Origin: Bacteroidota bacterium
GTDB taxonomy: Bacteria > Bacteroidota > Bacteroidia > Chitinophagales > JADIYW01
DNA length: 64,000 bases
Reading direction: 5' to 3'
NCBI GenBank assembly: GCA_016705125.1
Contig: JADIYW010000029.1
Coordinates: forward strand, 62,001-126,000
Shown here: in pieces, positions 47,907 through 57,701 of the stretch
How the letters are laid out: each line of letters begins with the position of its first letter
How positions within the stretch are numbered: the first letter of the stretch is position 1
Notes under the pieces: generated by a model
The model's input: only the letters and a program-made list of their open reading frames with translations
What the model was told of the DNA's origin: nothing
Database searches by the model: none
Made by a program: the position numbers and the translations under genes

Positions 47907-49922
47907 ATGAAGTTTAAACAATTCCCTTCTTTTTTATTTATTATTTTTCTTTTTTTAGGTTTAAGAAATAAAATAATTGCTCAGGATATTCCAATTAAAA
48001 CGGAGGTGCTTTCAAATGGTATCCATATAGTTTATATTTCTGATTTCACTAAAACTCAAAACGAACTTTTCCTTTATGCAAAATCCCAAGAATTAATAGA
48101 ACAAAAAAAAGGGATAGCCGAATTAACCGGCAATTTATTACTGGGTGGAATTTTTGGCAAAACGCCATCCGAATGGTCAGCACAATTAAAAAAAGAGCAA
48201 ATTTTCATTGATTTTTCGGATCAGGTATTTTCGATGAAGTTTCCTAATTCGGCTTTAAATGAGGCTATCTTATTTTACTCAAACTTGTTTCAAAAAAATG
48301 CTTTTTATAGCGATAATTTAGATAAAGCAAAAGCAGATATAGTATCAAAAAATAGGTATAATAGTGACTCATCAACTTTGATTGCTGAAAACTTAGGAAA
48401 CAAAATAGCATTTGGTTATCCGCATCCACTATCATATGAAATAAAAGAAGCTGAAATTAACAATTTTACTGTTCAAGAATGTAAATCGTTTTTGAAAGCT
48501 TGTTATCAGCCACAAAATATTGTACTTGTTGTATATGGGAATTTTAACCAAAAAATAGTACAAACAGAATTAATTAAACGATTTGGAGCTTGGAAAAATG
48601 AGCAGGATATAAAATTACCTAGCATAAAGACTTCATTACCACCTGCTCCAAATAATTATTTTATGACACCAATCCCAAATGGCGACAGTACAATAATTGC
48701 GATAAAATATCCCTTGGATTTGATTTTAAAAGATGAAAATTATTTGCCTAGTAAATTATTAGAAATTATTTTAAAAAATCGATTGAATACGATAAATGGT
48801 ATAGGAAATATAATTGATTTAAATATTACCCCTAAACGATATGTCGGTTTGTTTGATGCTAAATTTAAAGTGTCAAATTTGGTAGTTCCTTCGGTTTTAA
48901 AAAATATAGAAGAGGCATTAAATAATACATATTTGGGTAGAATTACAGAAGAAGAATTAATTGTTGCGCAAAATACATGGATAAAAATAAATTTGCTCCC
49001 AGATAGTAAGACTGCCCAAATTAGAACAATTATAAAAGAAACGGATGCCAGTTTTCGAGATATAATTTTAGGGAATATTCAGGTAAAAGCAATTACGCTG
49101 GAACAGGTTAAATTGATGGCATATAAATTTTTGAAGCCTAAAAATTTAAATGTTTTAATTGCAGGTGATCTCAATTTTTACCATAAGGAATTAGAGAAAA
49201 AATATAAAATCCAAATTGTAAATAAAAATGGAACACCAATTAAATGGGTGCCAGAAATAGAGAAAATAAATACCTATTTGCAGAATAATGTATTGCAAAA
49301 TTATATTGAAAAAATGGGCGGCATAGAGCAATTAAAGGCCTTTAAAAAAGCAAAACTAAATTATTCAGGCGAATATTTGGGTAAATCAATTATGGTAAAC
49401 CAAACTTTTTATAATGAGCAATTTTCCTTTGAATGGTTTATAAATGGCGAATTGTTTCAAAAACAAGTTTATGATGGCAATCATTTCGCTTCTTTTTCTT
49501 TTGGCACACTTGAGGAATTAGATACAATTGCAATCAAAGATATTTTAGCTTTATCACCACTTGTGCCCGAGATTTATTTTGGAAAAAATGGAATAAAAAT
49601 TAGAGATACGAAAATTATTAAAACCAATAATATAGAGGAAATAGAATTACAATTAATGCTCCCCTCGGGAAAGGTAATGAAGCAGTATTTTAATAAAGAA
49701 ACTGGTTTAAAATCGTGCATGAGAATTCCTACCATTGGCTATTATGGATTAGCTGAACAAGTTTTTAATTACGGCGATTATCAGTTAATTGATGGATATT
49801 TTTTACCCAAAACGATAAATATAAAAAACGAAAATTTAAGATGTAGTTTAACCTTAAATAATGTTGAAGTAGACTTTTTAGTTGAACCAAGTATTTTCTC
49901 TTTAAAATTTGATAAAGAATAA
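47907..49922 (+). CDS. Inactive M16-peptidase-like protein with LolA-like C-terminus
   Basis: A 671-residue exported protein (signal peptide ending IIAQ). Residues about 30-430 follow the M16 (insulinase-like) fold: VLSNGIHIVY, then a helix KKGIAELTGNLLLGG where active enzymes have HxxEH. Both His and Glu are replaced, so it cannot bind zinc that way. Residues about 465-671 resemble the LolA-like beta module found at the end of some Bacteroidota M16 proteins (MGGIEQLKAFKKAKLNYSGE). It could be a non-catalytic partner of an active M16 encoded elsewhere. It starts 4 bp after the mutase stop. Confidence 0.75.
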   Translation: MKFKQFPSFLFIIFLFLGLRNKIIAQDIPIKTEVLSNGIHIVYISDFTKTQNELFLYAKSQELIEQKKGIAELTGNLLLGGIFGKTPSEWSAQLKKEQIFIDFSDQVFSMKFPNSALNEAILFYSNLFQKNAFYSDNLDKAKADIVSKNRYNSDSSTLIAENLGNKIAFGYPHPLSYEIKEAEINNFTVQECKSFLKACYQPQNIVLVVYGNFNQKIVQTELIKRFGAWKNEQDIKLPSIKTSLPPAPNNYFMTPIPNGDSTIIAIKYPLDLILKDENYLPSKLLEIILKNRLNTINGIGNIIDLNITPKRYVGLFDAKFKVSNLVVPSVLKNIEEALNNTYLGRITEEELIVAQNTWIKINLLPDSKTAQIRTIIKETDASFRDIILGNIQVKAITLEQVKLMAYKFLKPKNLNVLIAGDLNFYHKELEKKYKIQIVNKNGTPIKWVPEIEKINTYLQNNVLQNYIEKMGGIEQLKAFKKAKLNYSGEYLGKSIMVNQTFYNEQFSFEWFINGELFQKQVYDGNHFASFSFGTLEELDTIAIKDILALSPLVPEIYFGKNGIKIRDTKIIKTNNIEEIELQLMLPSGKVMKQYFNKETGLKSCMRIPTIGYYGLAEQVFNYGDYQLIDGYFLPKTINIKNENLRCSLTLNNVEVDFLVEPSIFSLKFDKE

Positions 49923-49970
49923 TTGCTTTTTTTTGAATAAAAAAGTATCTTTATATTACAGATTTGCTTA

Positions 49971-50393
49971 ATGGATAGATTTTACAAACAATTTTTTTTT
50001 ATTTGTTTACCTATAATAACCAGTTGTACTTGGAATGAATCTTCCTCGGGATACGAAAAATTGGATTATAGTGAGCCTCCAAAAATTATTCAAGATGAAG
50101 AATTAGACAATATTTCCAAAACAGCAAACGACTTAGAAAGCAATAATTTTGCTGATAAGGATGTAAATGATTTTTTAAATGATTATACCCAATTTTTGAA
50201 GGATTATGTAGATGCTGAGAAAAAAGGAGATAAGGAAAAAATGAAAAAATTATCTACTAAATCTAGAGAAATTAATGAGAAGATTGTAAAAATAGGAGAA
50301 AAATTCTCTGAAGAGGATAAAGAAAATAATGTACCAAAGAAAAGAATTATTGAAACCAAGAATCAAGCAAAGGGGATTGAAACAATGAAGTAA
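49971..50393 (+). CDS. Small lysine/glutamate-rich lipoprotein
   Basis: A 140-residue protein that I do not recognise. The signal peptide has lipobox ITSC (Cys19), so it is probably a lipoprotein. The mature part is almost all charged helix (about residues 50-135; DAEKKGDKEKMKKLSTKSRE), likely coiled-coil. It starts 48 bp after the M16-like gene and ends before a repeat-rich spacer. Confidence 0.6.
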   Translation: MDRFYKQFFFICLPIITSCTWNESSSGYEKLDYSEPPKIIQDEELDNISKTANDLESNNFADKDVNDFLNDYTQFLKDYVDAEKKGDKEKMKKLSTKSREINEKIVKIGEKFSEEDKENNVPKKRIIETKNQAKGIETMK

Positions 50394-50398
50394 ATATC

Positions 50399-50500
50399 GA
50401 ATGCTTAATGGCGAAAGAATTATGAAAAATTGAATGCTTAATGACTAATAACTTAATAACCAATAACCCAATAACCAATAACTAAACAGCGGACAGCGGA
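50399..50500. repeat. Intergenic short tandem repeats
   Basis: GAATGCTTAATG occurs twice (about 50399 and 50432). A run of AATAACCAATAAC-type units follows at 50447-50483. CAGCGGA is duplicated at 50487-50500. No gene is seen in this spacer. Confidence 0.75.
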
Positions 50501-50611
50501 CTTCTTCAACCACGGACTTTAGTGTTAATTATGTTTGAAATTTTTAAAAGGTGCAATTCTGTGTATATTTTTTTGCATTTTTGTTTATTAATTAAGATTT
50601 AAAATAGTTTA

Positions 50612-51223
50612 ATGAAAAAATTTGCCTTTCTAATATGCCTAATAACCCTTACCAATTTGCTTTATGCAGGCGGTAAAAGCAGTTATCGGAAAATTCCACT
50701 TGGTATTCATTATTATGCAGACTTAGATGTTGGCAGCCCAATACGGGTAGATCCAGGATTTGGTATTGATGCAGGCTGGCGATTGATAGGGCGAGAAAGC
50801 AATAAAAGCTCAAAATCAGTTGAAACAGATATTTGTCTTAAGCCTGGTTTTTCTTTTTTTCTTCGCAAAAATTATTATAATGCAATAGTGCTTTCAGCTG
50901 CATTATCATGGCGTACTACTTTTTCAAAAGGTTTCTTTTTTGAGTTGGTTGCAACACCTGGTTATATGCACAAAATGTATAATGCCGATGTGTATGAGTA
51001 TAGTAATGGTACTTTTGAAAAGAAACGCGCCAGCGATCCTAATCTTTATTTAGGTGGAGATTTAAATGTTGGATATGATTTTAGTAAGAAAAAAGAAGAT
51101 AATGGACTTGGTATAATCGCTGGTTTAGGCTTCTTTTGGCGATATCCTAACAATACCCAATTTGTAAGACACCAATATCTAAAATTCGGATTAACGTATA
51201 CATTAAGACAAATAAAAAGCTAA
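50612..51223 (+). CDS. Exported beta-rich protein, probable small outer-membrane barrel
   Basis: A 203-residue protein with signal peptide (ending LLYAG). The mature part shows alternating amphipathic strands (VGSPIRVDPGFGIDAGWRL, NAIVLSAALSWRTTF, FGLTYTL), suggesting a small beta-barrel of about eight strands. No family can be named. The stop is 1 bp before the start of the alpha/beta-hydrolase gene, so the two form an operon. Confidence 0.6.
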   Translation: MKKFAFLICLITLTNLLYAGGKSSYRKIPLGIHYYADLDVGSPIRVDPGFGIDAGWRLIGRESNKSSKSVETDICLKPGFSFFLRKNYYNAIVLSAALSWRTTFSKGFFFELVATPGYMHKMYNADVYEYSNGTFEKKRASDPNLYLGGDLNVGYDFSKKKEDNGLGIIAGLGFFWRYPNNTQFVRHQYLKFGLTYTLRQIKS

Positions 51224-51224
51224 T

Positions 51225-52277
51225 ATGAAAAAACTACTTTATTTTTCGACACTCTTTTTTGCAAGCTTTTTTTTATTGGTAGCCTGTAGCAAAAAGGAAG
51301 ATATTCCGGAGGGGTCCATAGATGAATATTATTTTGTAAAAACGGATGGAGCGGTATTACCAGTTAGGATTACTGGAAAAGAGAATTCTTTTGGTTATTT
51401 AATTATGACCCATGGCGGCCCCGGTGGAACTGCCCAATTGTTCAGAAATTCAATTGGTGTACATGATTTGGAAAAAGACTTTACACTTGTTTATTGGGAT
51501 CAAAGAGGATCGGGATTTACGCAGGGCAATTCCAGTTTGGAAGATTATAATATTGAACAATTTAATAAGGATTTGGATGCTATTGTAGAATTTGTAAAAC
51601 AAGTAAAAAAATCGGACAATATTTTTCTTTTGGGACACAGTTGGGGAGGAGGATTAACTTCCTATTACCTTTCAAATCCAACTGATGGATTAGCACATCA
51701 AGCAAAAGTAAAAGGATTTGTTATGGATGCTGGCGCTTATTCTATTGTTGGCGCAATGCAACAATCGGTATTGAATATGAAAGCATATGCCGCCGAACAA
51801 ACGGCTGCAAATAAAGACAAACAATATTGGAAAGGGTTTGATGATTTTATTACACAAAATCCAAAAATTACAGCAGATAAATTTATTGATTATACAAAGT
51901 ATGTGAATAAGGCAAAGGGCGTATTTTTTGCAAAATATGAAACTTATGATGGTTCATTGCCTGATTATGAATCAGATGCATTTATTAAAAATTTTACACA
52001 AGGAATTGAAAATACAAAAATTGGCGGAAAAAATGTTTTTGACGAAATGGATTTAACACCTTGGCTTCCAACTATCTCAATTCCGACGCTTATTATTTGG
52101 GGACAAAATGACCGCCTAGTACCAATGACATTGGCGCAGCCGTTTTATAATGCTATAAGCACACCGGCCAACAAAAAATCAATTAGAACATATTCAAATT
52201 GTGGACATGAACCACAAACGGAAGCACCCACTTCATTTACTGCCGATGTTAAAAAATTCATCCTCGATAATCAATAA
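51225..52277 (+). CDS. Alpha/beta-hydrolase lipoprotein (proline iminopeptidase-like)
   Basis: A 350-residue lipoprotein: the lipobox ends at Cys21 (LLVACSKKED). The alpha/beta-hydrolase fold has oxyanion motif HGGPGG (63-68), DQRGSG (92-97), nucleophile Ser139 in GHSWGG, an acidic residue in GQNDRLVP and a final His in NCGHEP. The HGGPG and DQRGSG pair points to the proline iminopeptidase/aminopeptidase S33 group, so a peptidase or esterase acting in the periplasm or at the surface is likely. It follows the barrel-like gene by 1 bp. Confidence 0.88.
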   Translation: MKKLLYFSTLFFASFFLLVACSKKEDIPEGSIDEYYFVKTDGAVLPVRITGKENSFGYLIMTHGGPGGTAQLFRNSIGVHDLEKDFTLVYWDQRGSGFTQGNSSLEDYNIEQFNKDLDAIVEFVKQVKKSDNIFLLGHSWGGGLTSYYLSNPTDGLAHQAKVKGFVMDAGAYSIVGAMQQSVLNMKAYAAEQTAANKDKQYWKGFDDFITQNPKITADKFIDYTKYVNKAKGVFFAKYETYDGSLPDYESDAFIKNFTQGIENTKIGGKNVFDEMDLTPWLPTISIPTLIIWGQNDRLVPMTLAQPFYNAISTPANKKSIRTYSNCGHEPQTEAPTSFTADVKKFILDNQ

Positions 52278-52314
52278 ACGAAATACAATCTTTTAAACAA
52301 TAATAAATTAAAAC

Positions 52315-54012
52315 ATGGTCATTTTACATCCCAAAAAAACAGATTTTTCGCACCTAGATAAGGCATCTCAACAAATAATGTTAGACACAATTGCTTTTTT
52401 TGAAAACAAAGGAAAAAGCAAATTGTGTGATGACGATAGACATTATGTTTGGTACGATGATTTTTTAAGTTTTGTAAAAGAAAAAAAGATTTTTGCAACA
52501 TTAATGACACCAAGTGGATATGGCGATGAAGGTGCTCGATGGGATACTAGTCGTATAGCTGCATTTGCTGAGATATTAGGATTCTATGGCCTTTGTTATT
52601 GGTACACTTACCAAGTTTCTTCATTGGGCATTTGCCCCATATGGATAGGTGGAAATGAAGACGCTAAAAAGAAAGCAGCAACATTGATTGATGAAGGTAA
52701 TATTTTTGCATTTGGATTAAGTGAAAAAGAACATGGAGCTGATATCTATTCTAGTTCAATGAAATTAAGCCCTGATGGAAATGGAAACTATATAGCCAAC
52801 GGTACAAAGTATTATATTGGAAATGGGAATAAAGCAGCCATGGTTTCGGTTTTCGGAAAAATGTCTGATTCTAATGAATATGTCTTTTTTACAGTAGATT
52901 CTCAACATCCAAACTATAAACTAGAAAAAAATGTTGTAAATAGCCAGTCCTATGTGGCAGCATTTGCATTGGAAAATTACCCTGTTTCCAAAAATGATAT
53001 TTTAGAAATTGGTTCCACAGCTTGGGATGCAGCACTTAATACCATCAATATTAATAAATATAACCTTGGTTGGGGCTCCATCGGTATGAGTACACATGCA
53101 TTGTACGAGGCAATGAACCATGCTAGTCATCGTAACTTGTATGGTAAAATGGTAACTGATTTTCCTCACATAAAAGACTTATTCACAAAGGCATATACTC
53201 GACTTTTGGCAATGAAATTATTTGCATTGCGGGCTACCGATTATATGAGAACAGCTTCGGAAACCGATAGACGCTACTTGTTGTTTAATCCGATGGTAAA
53301 AATGAAAGTAACCACCGAGGGCGAGTTTGTAATGAACGATCTTTGGGATGTAATAGCGGCAAAAGGATTTGAAAAAGATATGTTTTTCACAATGGCTGCT
53401 CGCGATATTCGAGCATTGCCTAAATTGGAAGGAACAGTAACCGTTAATATGGCTTTGATTATTAAATTTATGCCTAATTACTTCTTCTTCCCAGATCAGT
53501 TTCCTGAAATTCCAACCTTTAATGACCCAGTAAATGATACTTTTTTGTTTAATCAAGGGCCAACTAAAGGTTTGGGAAAAATTAGATTTCACGATTATAA
53601 TATTGCTTATAATGCAGTTGATTTGCCAAATGTAAATATTTTTAAAGGACAAATTGCCCTATTTAAGGAAGCTTTGATGATGGCAAGCCCTAATGAATCT
53701 CAACAAAAGGATTTGGATTTATTACTAAAAATTGGAGAGTTATTTACGCTAGTTGCTTACGGTCAATTGATTCTGGAGAAGGTGGTTTTATTTAAAATAA
53801 GCAATGATTTGACGGAGCAAATTTTTGATATTTTGATTAACGATTTTTCAAAAATGGCATTGGCATTTTACCAAAAATCATCATGTACGCCTAAGCAAAT
53901 GGAATATGCGCTTAAAATGGTTCAGAAACCAGTAATCGACCCAGCACGTGAGGAGAGAATTTGGAATGAGCATGTATTTGCATTGAAAGATAGTTATTCG
54001 ATGAATAATTAA
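52315..54012 (+). CDS. Acyl-CoA dehydrogenase family protein
   Basis: A 565-residue flavoprotein of the acyl-CoA dehydrogenase fold. The recognisable FAD/substrate block is FAFGLSEKEHGADIYSS, then NGTKYYIGNGNKAAM (about residues 138-180), with helical domains after residue 230. It is longer than classical ACADs (about 380) by an extended C-terminal half, as in the long Bacteroidota type. The catalytic base cannot be assigned by eye, and substrate chain length is unknown. UbiD-like and lipid genes follow on the same strand. Confidence 0.85.
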   Translation: MVILHPKKTDFSHLDKASQQIMLDTIAFFENKGKSKLCDDDRHYVWYDDFLSFVKEKKIFATLMTPSGYGDEGARWDTSRIAAFAEILGFYGLCYWYTYQVSSLGICPIWIGGNEDAKKKAATLIDEGNIFAFGLSEKEHGADIYSSSMKLSPDGNGNYIANGTKYYIGNGNKAAMVSVFGKMSDSNEYVFFTVDSQHPNYKLEKNVVNSQSYVAAFALENYPVSKNDILEIGSTAWDAALNTININKYNLGWGSIGMSTHALYEAMNHASHRNLYGKMVTDFPHIKDLFTKAYTRLLAMKLFALRATDYMRTASETDRRYLLFNPMVKMKVTTEGEFVMNDLWDVIAAKGFEKDMFFTMAARDIRALPKLEGTVTVNMALIIKFMPNYFFFPDQFPEIPTFNDPVNDTFLFNQGPTKGLGKIRFHDYNIAYNAVDLPNVNIFKGQIALFKEALMMASPNESQQKDLDLLLKIGELFTLVAYGQLILEKVVLFKISNDLTEQIFDILINDFSKMALAFYQKSSCTPKQMEYALKMVQKPVIDPAREERIWNEHVFALKDSYSMNN

Positions 54013-54054
54013 TTTTTGAAAAACTTATTTAATTGACAACTGTTATTTTGTAGT

Positions 54055-55905
54055 ATGTCTTACAACAACTTGCATGATTGTCTTACCGACTTAGAAAAGA
54101 ATAATCAACTTATTCGGATAAAAGAAGAAGTGGATCCATACTTAGAAATGGCTGCAATTCAATTGCGGGTTTTCGAAATGGGTGGTCCTGCTATTTTGTT
54201 TGAAAATATAAAGGGATGTGAATTCAAAGCAGTTTCCAACTTATTTGGTACCTTAGAGAGGAGCCGGTTTATGTTTAGAGATACCGTAGAACAGGTAAAA
54301 ACCTTAATTGATTTAAAGGGCGATATTAATAAAGCGGTTAAAAATCCATTTAAGTATATAAGTACTGGTTTTGCAGCCATAAAAGGTTTGCCAAAAAAAA
54401 TAAGTCAAAGCAATATAAATAATTTTGAAAAAACCACCATAGATAAATTGCCTCAAATTCAATGTTGGTCAATGGATGGTGGTCCTTTTGTTACTTTACC
54501 AATCGTTTATTCTGAAGATGCTGATAAACCTGGAGTGATGAGTTCCAATTTGGGGATGTATCGTATTCAATTGGGTGGCAATGAATATGTGCAAAACGCA
54601 GAAATAGGATTGCATTATCAATTGCATCGAGGCATTGGTGTTCACCAGACCAAATGGAATAAACTAGGCAAACCAATGAAAGTAAGTATTTTTATTGGCG
54701 GTCCTCCAAGTCATACATTTGCGGCGGTAATGCCACTTCCTGAAGGCTTGAGCGAACTTACCTTTGCAGGTGTTTTAGGTGGTCGGCGATTTAGATATTT
54801 TTATGATGAGTTTGGATTTTGTATAAGTGCCGATGCAGATTTTGTAATAACAGGCGAAGTTTTTCCAAATGAAAACAAACCCGAAGGGCCATTTGGAGAT
54901 CATCTAGGGTATTATAGTTGGACGCATGATTTTCCGCTAATGAAAGTTAGTAATGTTTATCATAAGAAAAATGCAATATGGCCATTTACAGTTGTTGGCA
55001 GGCCACCACAAGAAGATACGCAGTTTGGAGCTATGATCCATGAGATTACCGGAAATGCGCTTATGCAAGAAATACCTGGACTGATTGAAGTAAATGCAGT
55101 AGATGCTGCTGGTGTACATCCTTTGTTGTTAGCTGTTGGTAGTGAGCGATATACGCCTTATTTAGAATCCAAACAACCACAAGAAATTCTTACAATAGCC
55201 AATCATATTCTAGGGACGGGGCAGTTATCATTGGCAAAATATTTGTTTATTGCGGCAAAAGAAGATATAAGTGTTTCGGCAAGCGATGAGTATGCATTTT
55301 TCCAATATTTTTTATCTAGAGTTAATTGGGAGCGAGATATCCATTTTCAAACCAAAACAAGTATCGATACGCTCGATTATTCAGGTACAGGTTTGAATGA
55401 AGGGTCGAAAGTAGTTTTGGCATGCGCTGGAGATATAAAAAGAAAACTGGGATCAGATGTTTCTAAAATGGTGTTAAATAAGGCATTTAATCAAATACAA
55501 TTGGTGGCTCCAGGAATTTTAGCCATTTCTGGAAATTCATTTATCGATTATGCAATCGCAAATAAAGAGATTGAAGCATTTTGTAATACAATGCTAGAAA
55601 ACAATACTTCGGACGATTTGAATGAATTTCCGCTTATTGTTATTTGTGATGAGGCTGATTTTTTAGCAAATCAATTCAATAATTTTTTGTGGGTTACTTT
55701 TACCAGAAGCAATCCAAGCCATGACATTTATGGAATTGACAGTTTTACCCAAAACAAGCATTTTGGATGTAAGGGTTCTTTAATAATAGATGCAAGAAAA
55801 AAAGTACATCACGCCCCAGAATTGGTAAAAGACAAAGACATAGAAAAGAGAATAGACCGCTTATTTGAGCGAGGAGGTAGTTTGAATGGCATATTGAAAA
55901 AATAA
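54055..55905 (+). CDS. UbiD-family decarboxylase
   Basis: A 616-residue UbiD-like enzyme, which needs prenylated FMN made by UbiX (not in this window). Conserved blocks are the N-terminal MSYNNLHDCLTDLEKN, GVHQTKWNKLGKPMKVSIFI, GEVFPNENKPEGPFGDHLGY and VVGRPPQEDT, which include the Glu and Arg residues of the active site. Homologues decarboxylate aromatic acids in ubiquinone, menaquinone or related pathways. A menaquinone role would fit Bacteroidota but is not proven here. It lies 42 bp after the acyl-CoA dehydrogenase gene. Confidence 0.9.
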   Translation: MSYNNLHDCLTDLEKNNQLIRIKEEVDPYLEMAAIQLRVFEMGGPAILFENIKGCEFKAVSNLFGTLERSRFMFRDTVEQVKTLIDLKGDINKAVKNPFKYISTGFAAIKGLPKKISQSNINNFEKTTIDKLPQIQCWSMDGGPFVTLPIVYSEDADKPGVMSSNLGMYRIQLGGNEYVQNAEIGLHYQLHRGIGVHQTKWNKLGKPMKVSIFIGGPPSHTFAAVMPLPEGLSELTFAGVLGGRRFRYFYDEFGFCISADADFVITGEVFPNENKPEGPFGDHLGYYSWTHDFPLMKVSNVYHKKNAIWPFTVVGRPPQEDTQFGAMIHEITGNALMQEIPGLIEVNAVDAAGVHPLLLAVGSERYTPYLESKQPQEILTIANHILGTGQLSLAKYLFIAAKEDISVSASDEYAFFQYFLSRVNWERDIHFQTKTSIDTLDYSGTGLNEGSKVVLACAGDIKRKLGSDVSKMVLNKAFNQIQLVAPGILAISGNSFIDYAIANKEIEAFCNTMLENNTSDDLNEFPLIVICDEADFLANQFNNFLWVTFTRSNPSHDIYGIDSFTQNKHFGCKGSLIIDARKKVHHAPELVKDKDIEKRIDRLFERGGSLNGILKK

Positions 55906-55920
55906 GTAATTATTATTTTA

Positions 55921-55928
55921 TAAATTTG
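55921..55928 (+). promoter_or_regulatory. Candidate -7 element
   Basis: TAAATTTG, an exact TAnnTTTG match, 27 nt before the fatty acid hydroxylase gene. Confidence 0.3.
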
Positions 55929-55955
55929 TTTTATTTTCACCTATAATTATTTTTT

Positions 55956-56804
55956 ATGCTTCAAGATTTTATAATATTTTTTGAAAGAATAAAACCTGGG
56001 GAAAGGCTGGCCATATTTATTTCCATTTTATTTTTTTTTACTCTTATTGAGTTCATAATTCCATTAAGAAAAAATGAAAAAAGTAGAACCAATCATGTTA
56101 CTATAAATCTATTTTTAACCACTACTACTTTTATAATCAATGCAGGTTTAGCATTTATATTGCTTGCAGCTTCGCAATGGGTAACTCAACATCATTTTGG
56201 ATTAGCAAATTGGTTTTTCCCAAATCAAGTATGGCTTCATTTAATAAGCAGCATTTTAATTTTAGACTTAATTAGCGCATTTACGCCTCATTTTATCGAA
56301 CACAAAGTGAAATATTTATGGCAATTTCATGTAATACATCATACAGATACAGTAATTGATGTTACCACAGGTCATCGGCACCATCCAATTGAATCCGTTA
56401 TAAGATTTACTTTTACCATAATGGCCATTTTTATAAGTGGAGCGGGTATTGCTGAAATAATGATATATCAAACATTTTCTTCATTTTTTGCAATGTGGGC
56501 TCATGCGAATATTAGTTTGCCTAAAAATGTGGATTTTATTTTAAGTTTTATTTTTGTAACACCGGTAATGCATCGGGCTCACCATCATTATGAACAACCA
56601 CTAAGTGATAAAAATATGGGAAATATGATTTCATTATGGGACAGAATATTTGGCACTTTTGCCTATGTTGATGAAAAGGAAATAATTTTTGGAGCAGATA
56701 CTTATCCAAGCGAACAAGAAAATAATAGCTTATTGTATTTGTTGAAACTTCCTTTTTTGGGCTATCGTCAATCAGAATTCAATAAAAGCAAAGGTTTAAA
56801 ATAA
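55956..56804 (+). CDS. Sterol desaturase/fatty acid hydroxylase family protein
   Basis: A 282-residue membrane di-iron enzyme with four or so spans. The histidine boxes are HFIEH (about 109), HVIHHTD (about 127), HRHHPIE (about 144) and HRAHHHYEQP (about 207), the full set that ligates two irons. These enzymes hydroxylate or desaturate lipids with oxygen. In Bacteroidota they act on sphingolipids, carotenoids or fatty acids; the substrate here is unknown. Confidence 0.92.
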   Translation: MLQDFIIFFERIKPGERLAIFISILFFFTLIEFIIPLRKNEKSRTNHVTINLFLTTTTFIINAGLAFILLAASQWVTQHHFGLANWFFPNQVWLHLISSILILDLISAFTPHFIEHKVKYLWQFHVIHHTDTVIDVTTGHRHHPIESVIRFTFTIMAIFISGAGIAEIMIYQTFSSFFAMWAHANISLPKNVDFILSFIFVTPVMHRAHHHYEQPLSDKNMGNMISLWDRIFGTFAYVDEKEIIFGADTYPSEQENNSLLYLLKLPFLGYRQSEFNKSKGLK

Positions 56805-56891
56805 TCGACAATAAAAATTAGTTTTCTTAGTAAGTATAAAGTAAATTGCAATAATTTCTATTTTTTTTATCAACTTTGTAAAAATTAGATT

Positions 56892-57701
56892 ATGGGTATT
56901 TTAAGTGGCAAAAGGGGGATAATTTTTGGGGCATTAGATGAAAATTCAATTGCTTGGAAAGTGGCCCTGGAAGCCAAAAAGGAAGGTGCAATATTTACTT
57001 TATCAAATGCACCAGTTGCACTAAGATTAGGTACAATAAATGAGTTGGCAACCCTTTGTCAATCTGTTGTTATTCCAGCTGATGCAACAAATACTGATGA
57101 TTTAGATAAATTATTTGACCAAAGTATTGCCGAGTTAGGAGGTAAAATTGATTTCATATTACACTCTATAGGCATGTCTCCAAACGTAAGAAAGGAGAAA
57201 CCTTATACCAATTTGAATTATGATTTTTATTTAAAATCGCTAGATATATCGGCACTTTCTTTACACAAAATATTGCAAGTTGCTTACCAAAAGGATGCCA
57301 TAAATGAATATGGATCGGTAGTCGCACTTTCCTATATCGCAGCACAGCGAGCATTTCCATTTTACGGTGATATGGCAGAGGCAAAGGCGGCACTTGAAAG
57401 TATAGCCCGCAATTTTGGTTATCATTATGGGATAAAAAATAAAGTTAGAATTAATACAGTGAGCCAATCACCAACTGCCACAACTGCTGGAAGTGGAGTG
57501 AAGGGATTTGATAAATTTTTCAAATTTGCCGATCAGATTTCTCCATTGGGAAATGCCTCTGCCGAAGATTGTGCCAAATATTGTGTTTCCTTGTTTTCAG
57601 ATTTTACCCGAATGGTTACCATGCAAAATCTATTTCATGATGGTGGTTTTTCTAATACTGGAATTAGTATGAATATTATGGAAAAATTTGAAGAAATATG
57701 A
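56892..57701 (+). CDS. fabI: Enoyl-[acyl-carrier-protein] reductase [NADH]
   Basis: A 269-residue FabI, the last step of each fatty-acid elongation cycle, using NADH and the FabI-type triclosan-sensitive fold. The short-chain dehydrogenase features are GILSGKRGIIFGALDENSIA at the N-terminus and the Tyr148, Tyr158 and Lys165 set with FPFYGDMAEAK, spaced as in E. coli FabI (Tyr146, Tyr156, Lys163). The stop overlaps the start of the next gene by 4 bp (ATGA). A CAACTTTG element lies 14 nt upstream of the start. Confidence 0.96.
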   Translation: MGILSGKRGIIFGALDENSIAWKVALEAKKEGAIFTLSNAPVALRLGTINELATLCQSVVIPADATNTDDLDKLFDQSIAELGGKIDFILHSIGMSPNVRKEKPYTNLNYDFYLKSLDISALSLHKILQVAYQKDAINEYGSVVALSYIAAQRAFPFYGDMAEAKAALESIARNFGYHYGIKNKVRINTVSQSPTATTAGSGVKGFDKFFKFADQISPLGNASAEDCAKYCVSLFSDFTRMVTMQNLFHDGGFSNTGISMNIMEKFEEI

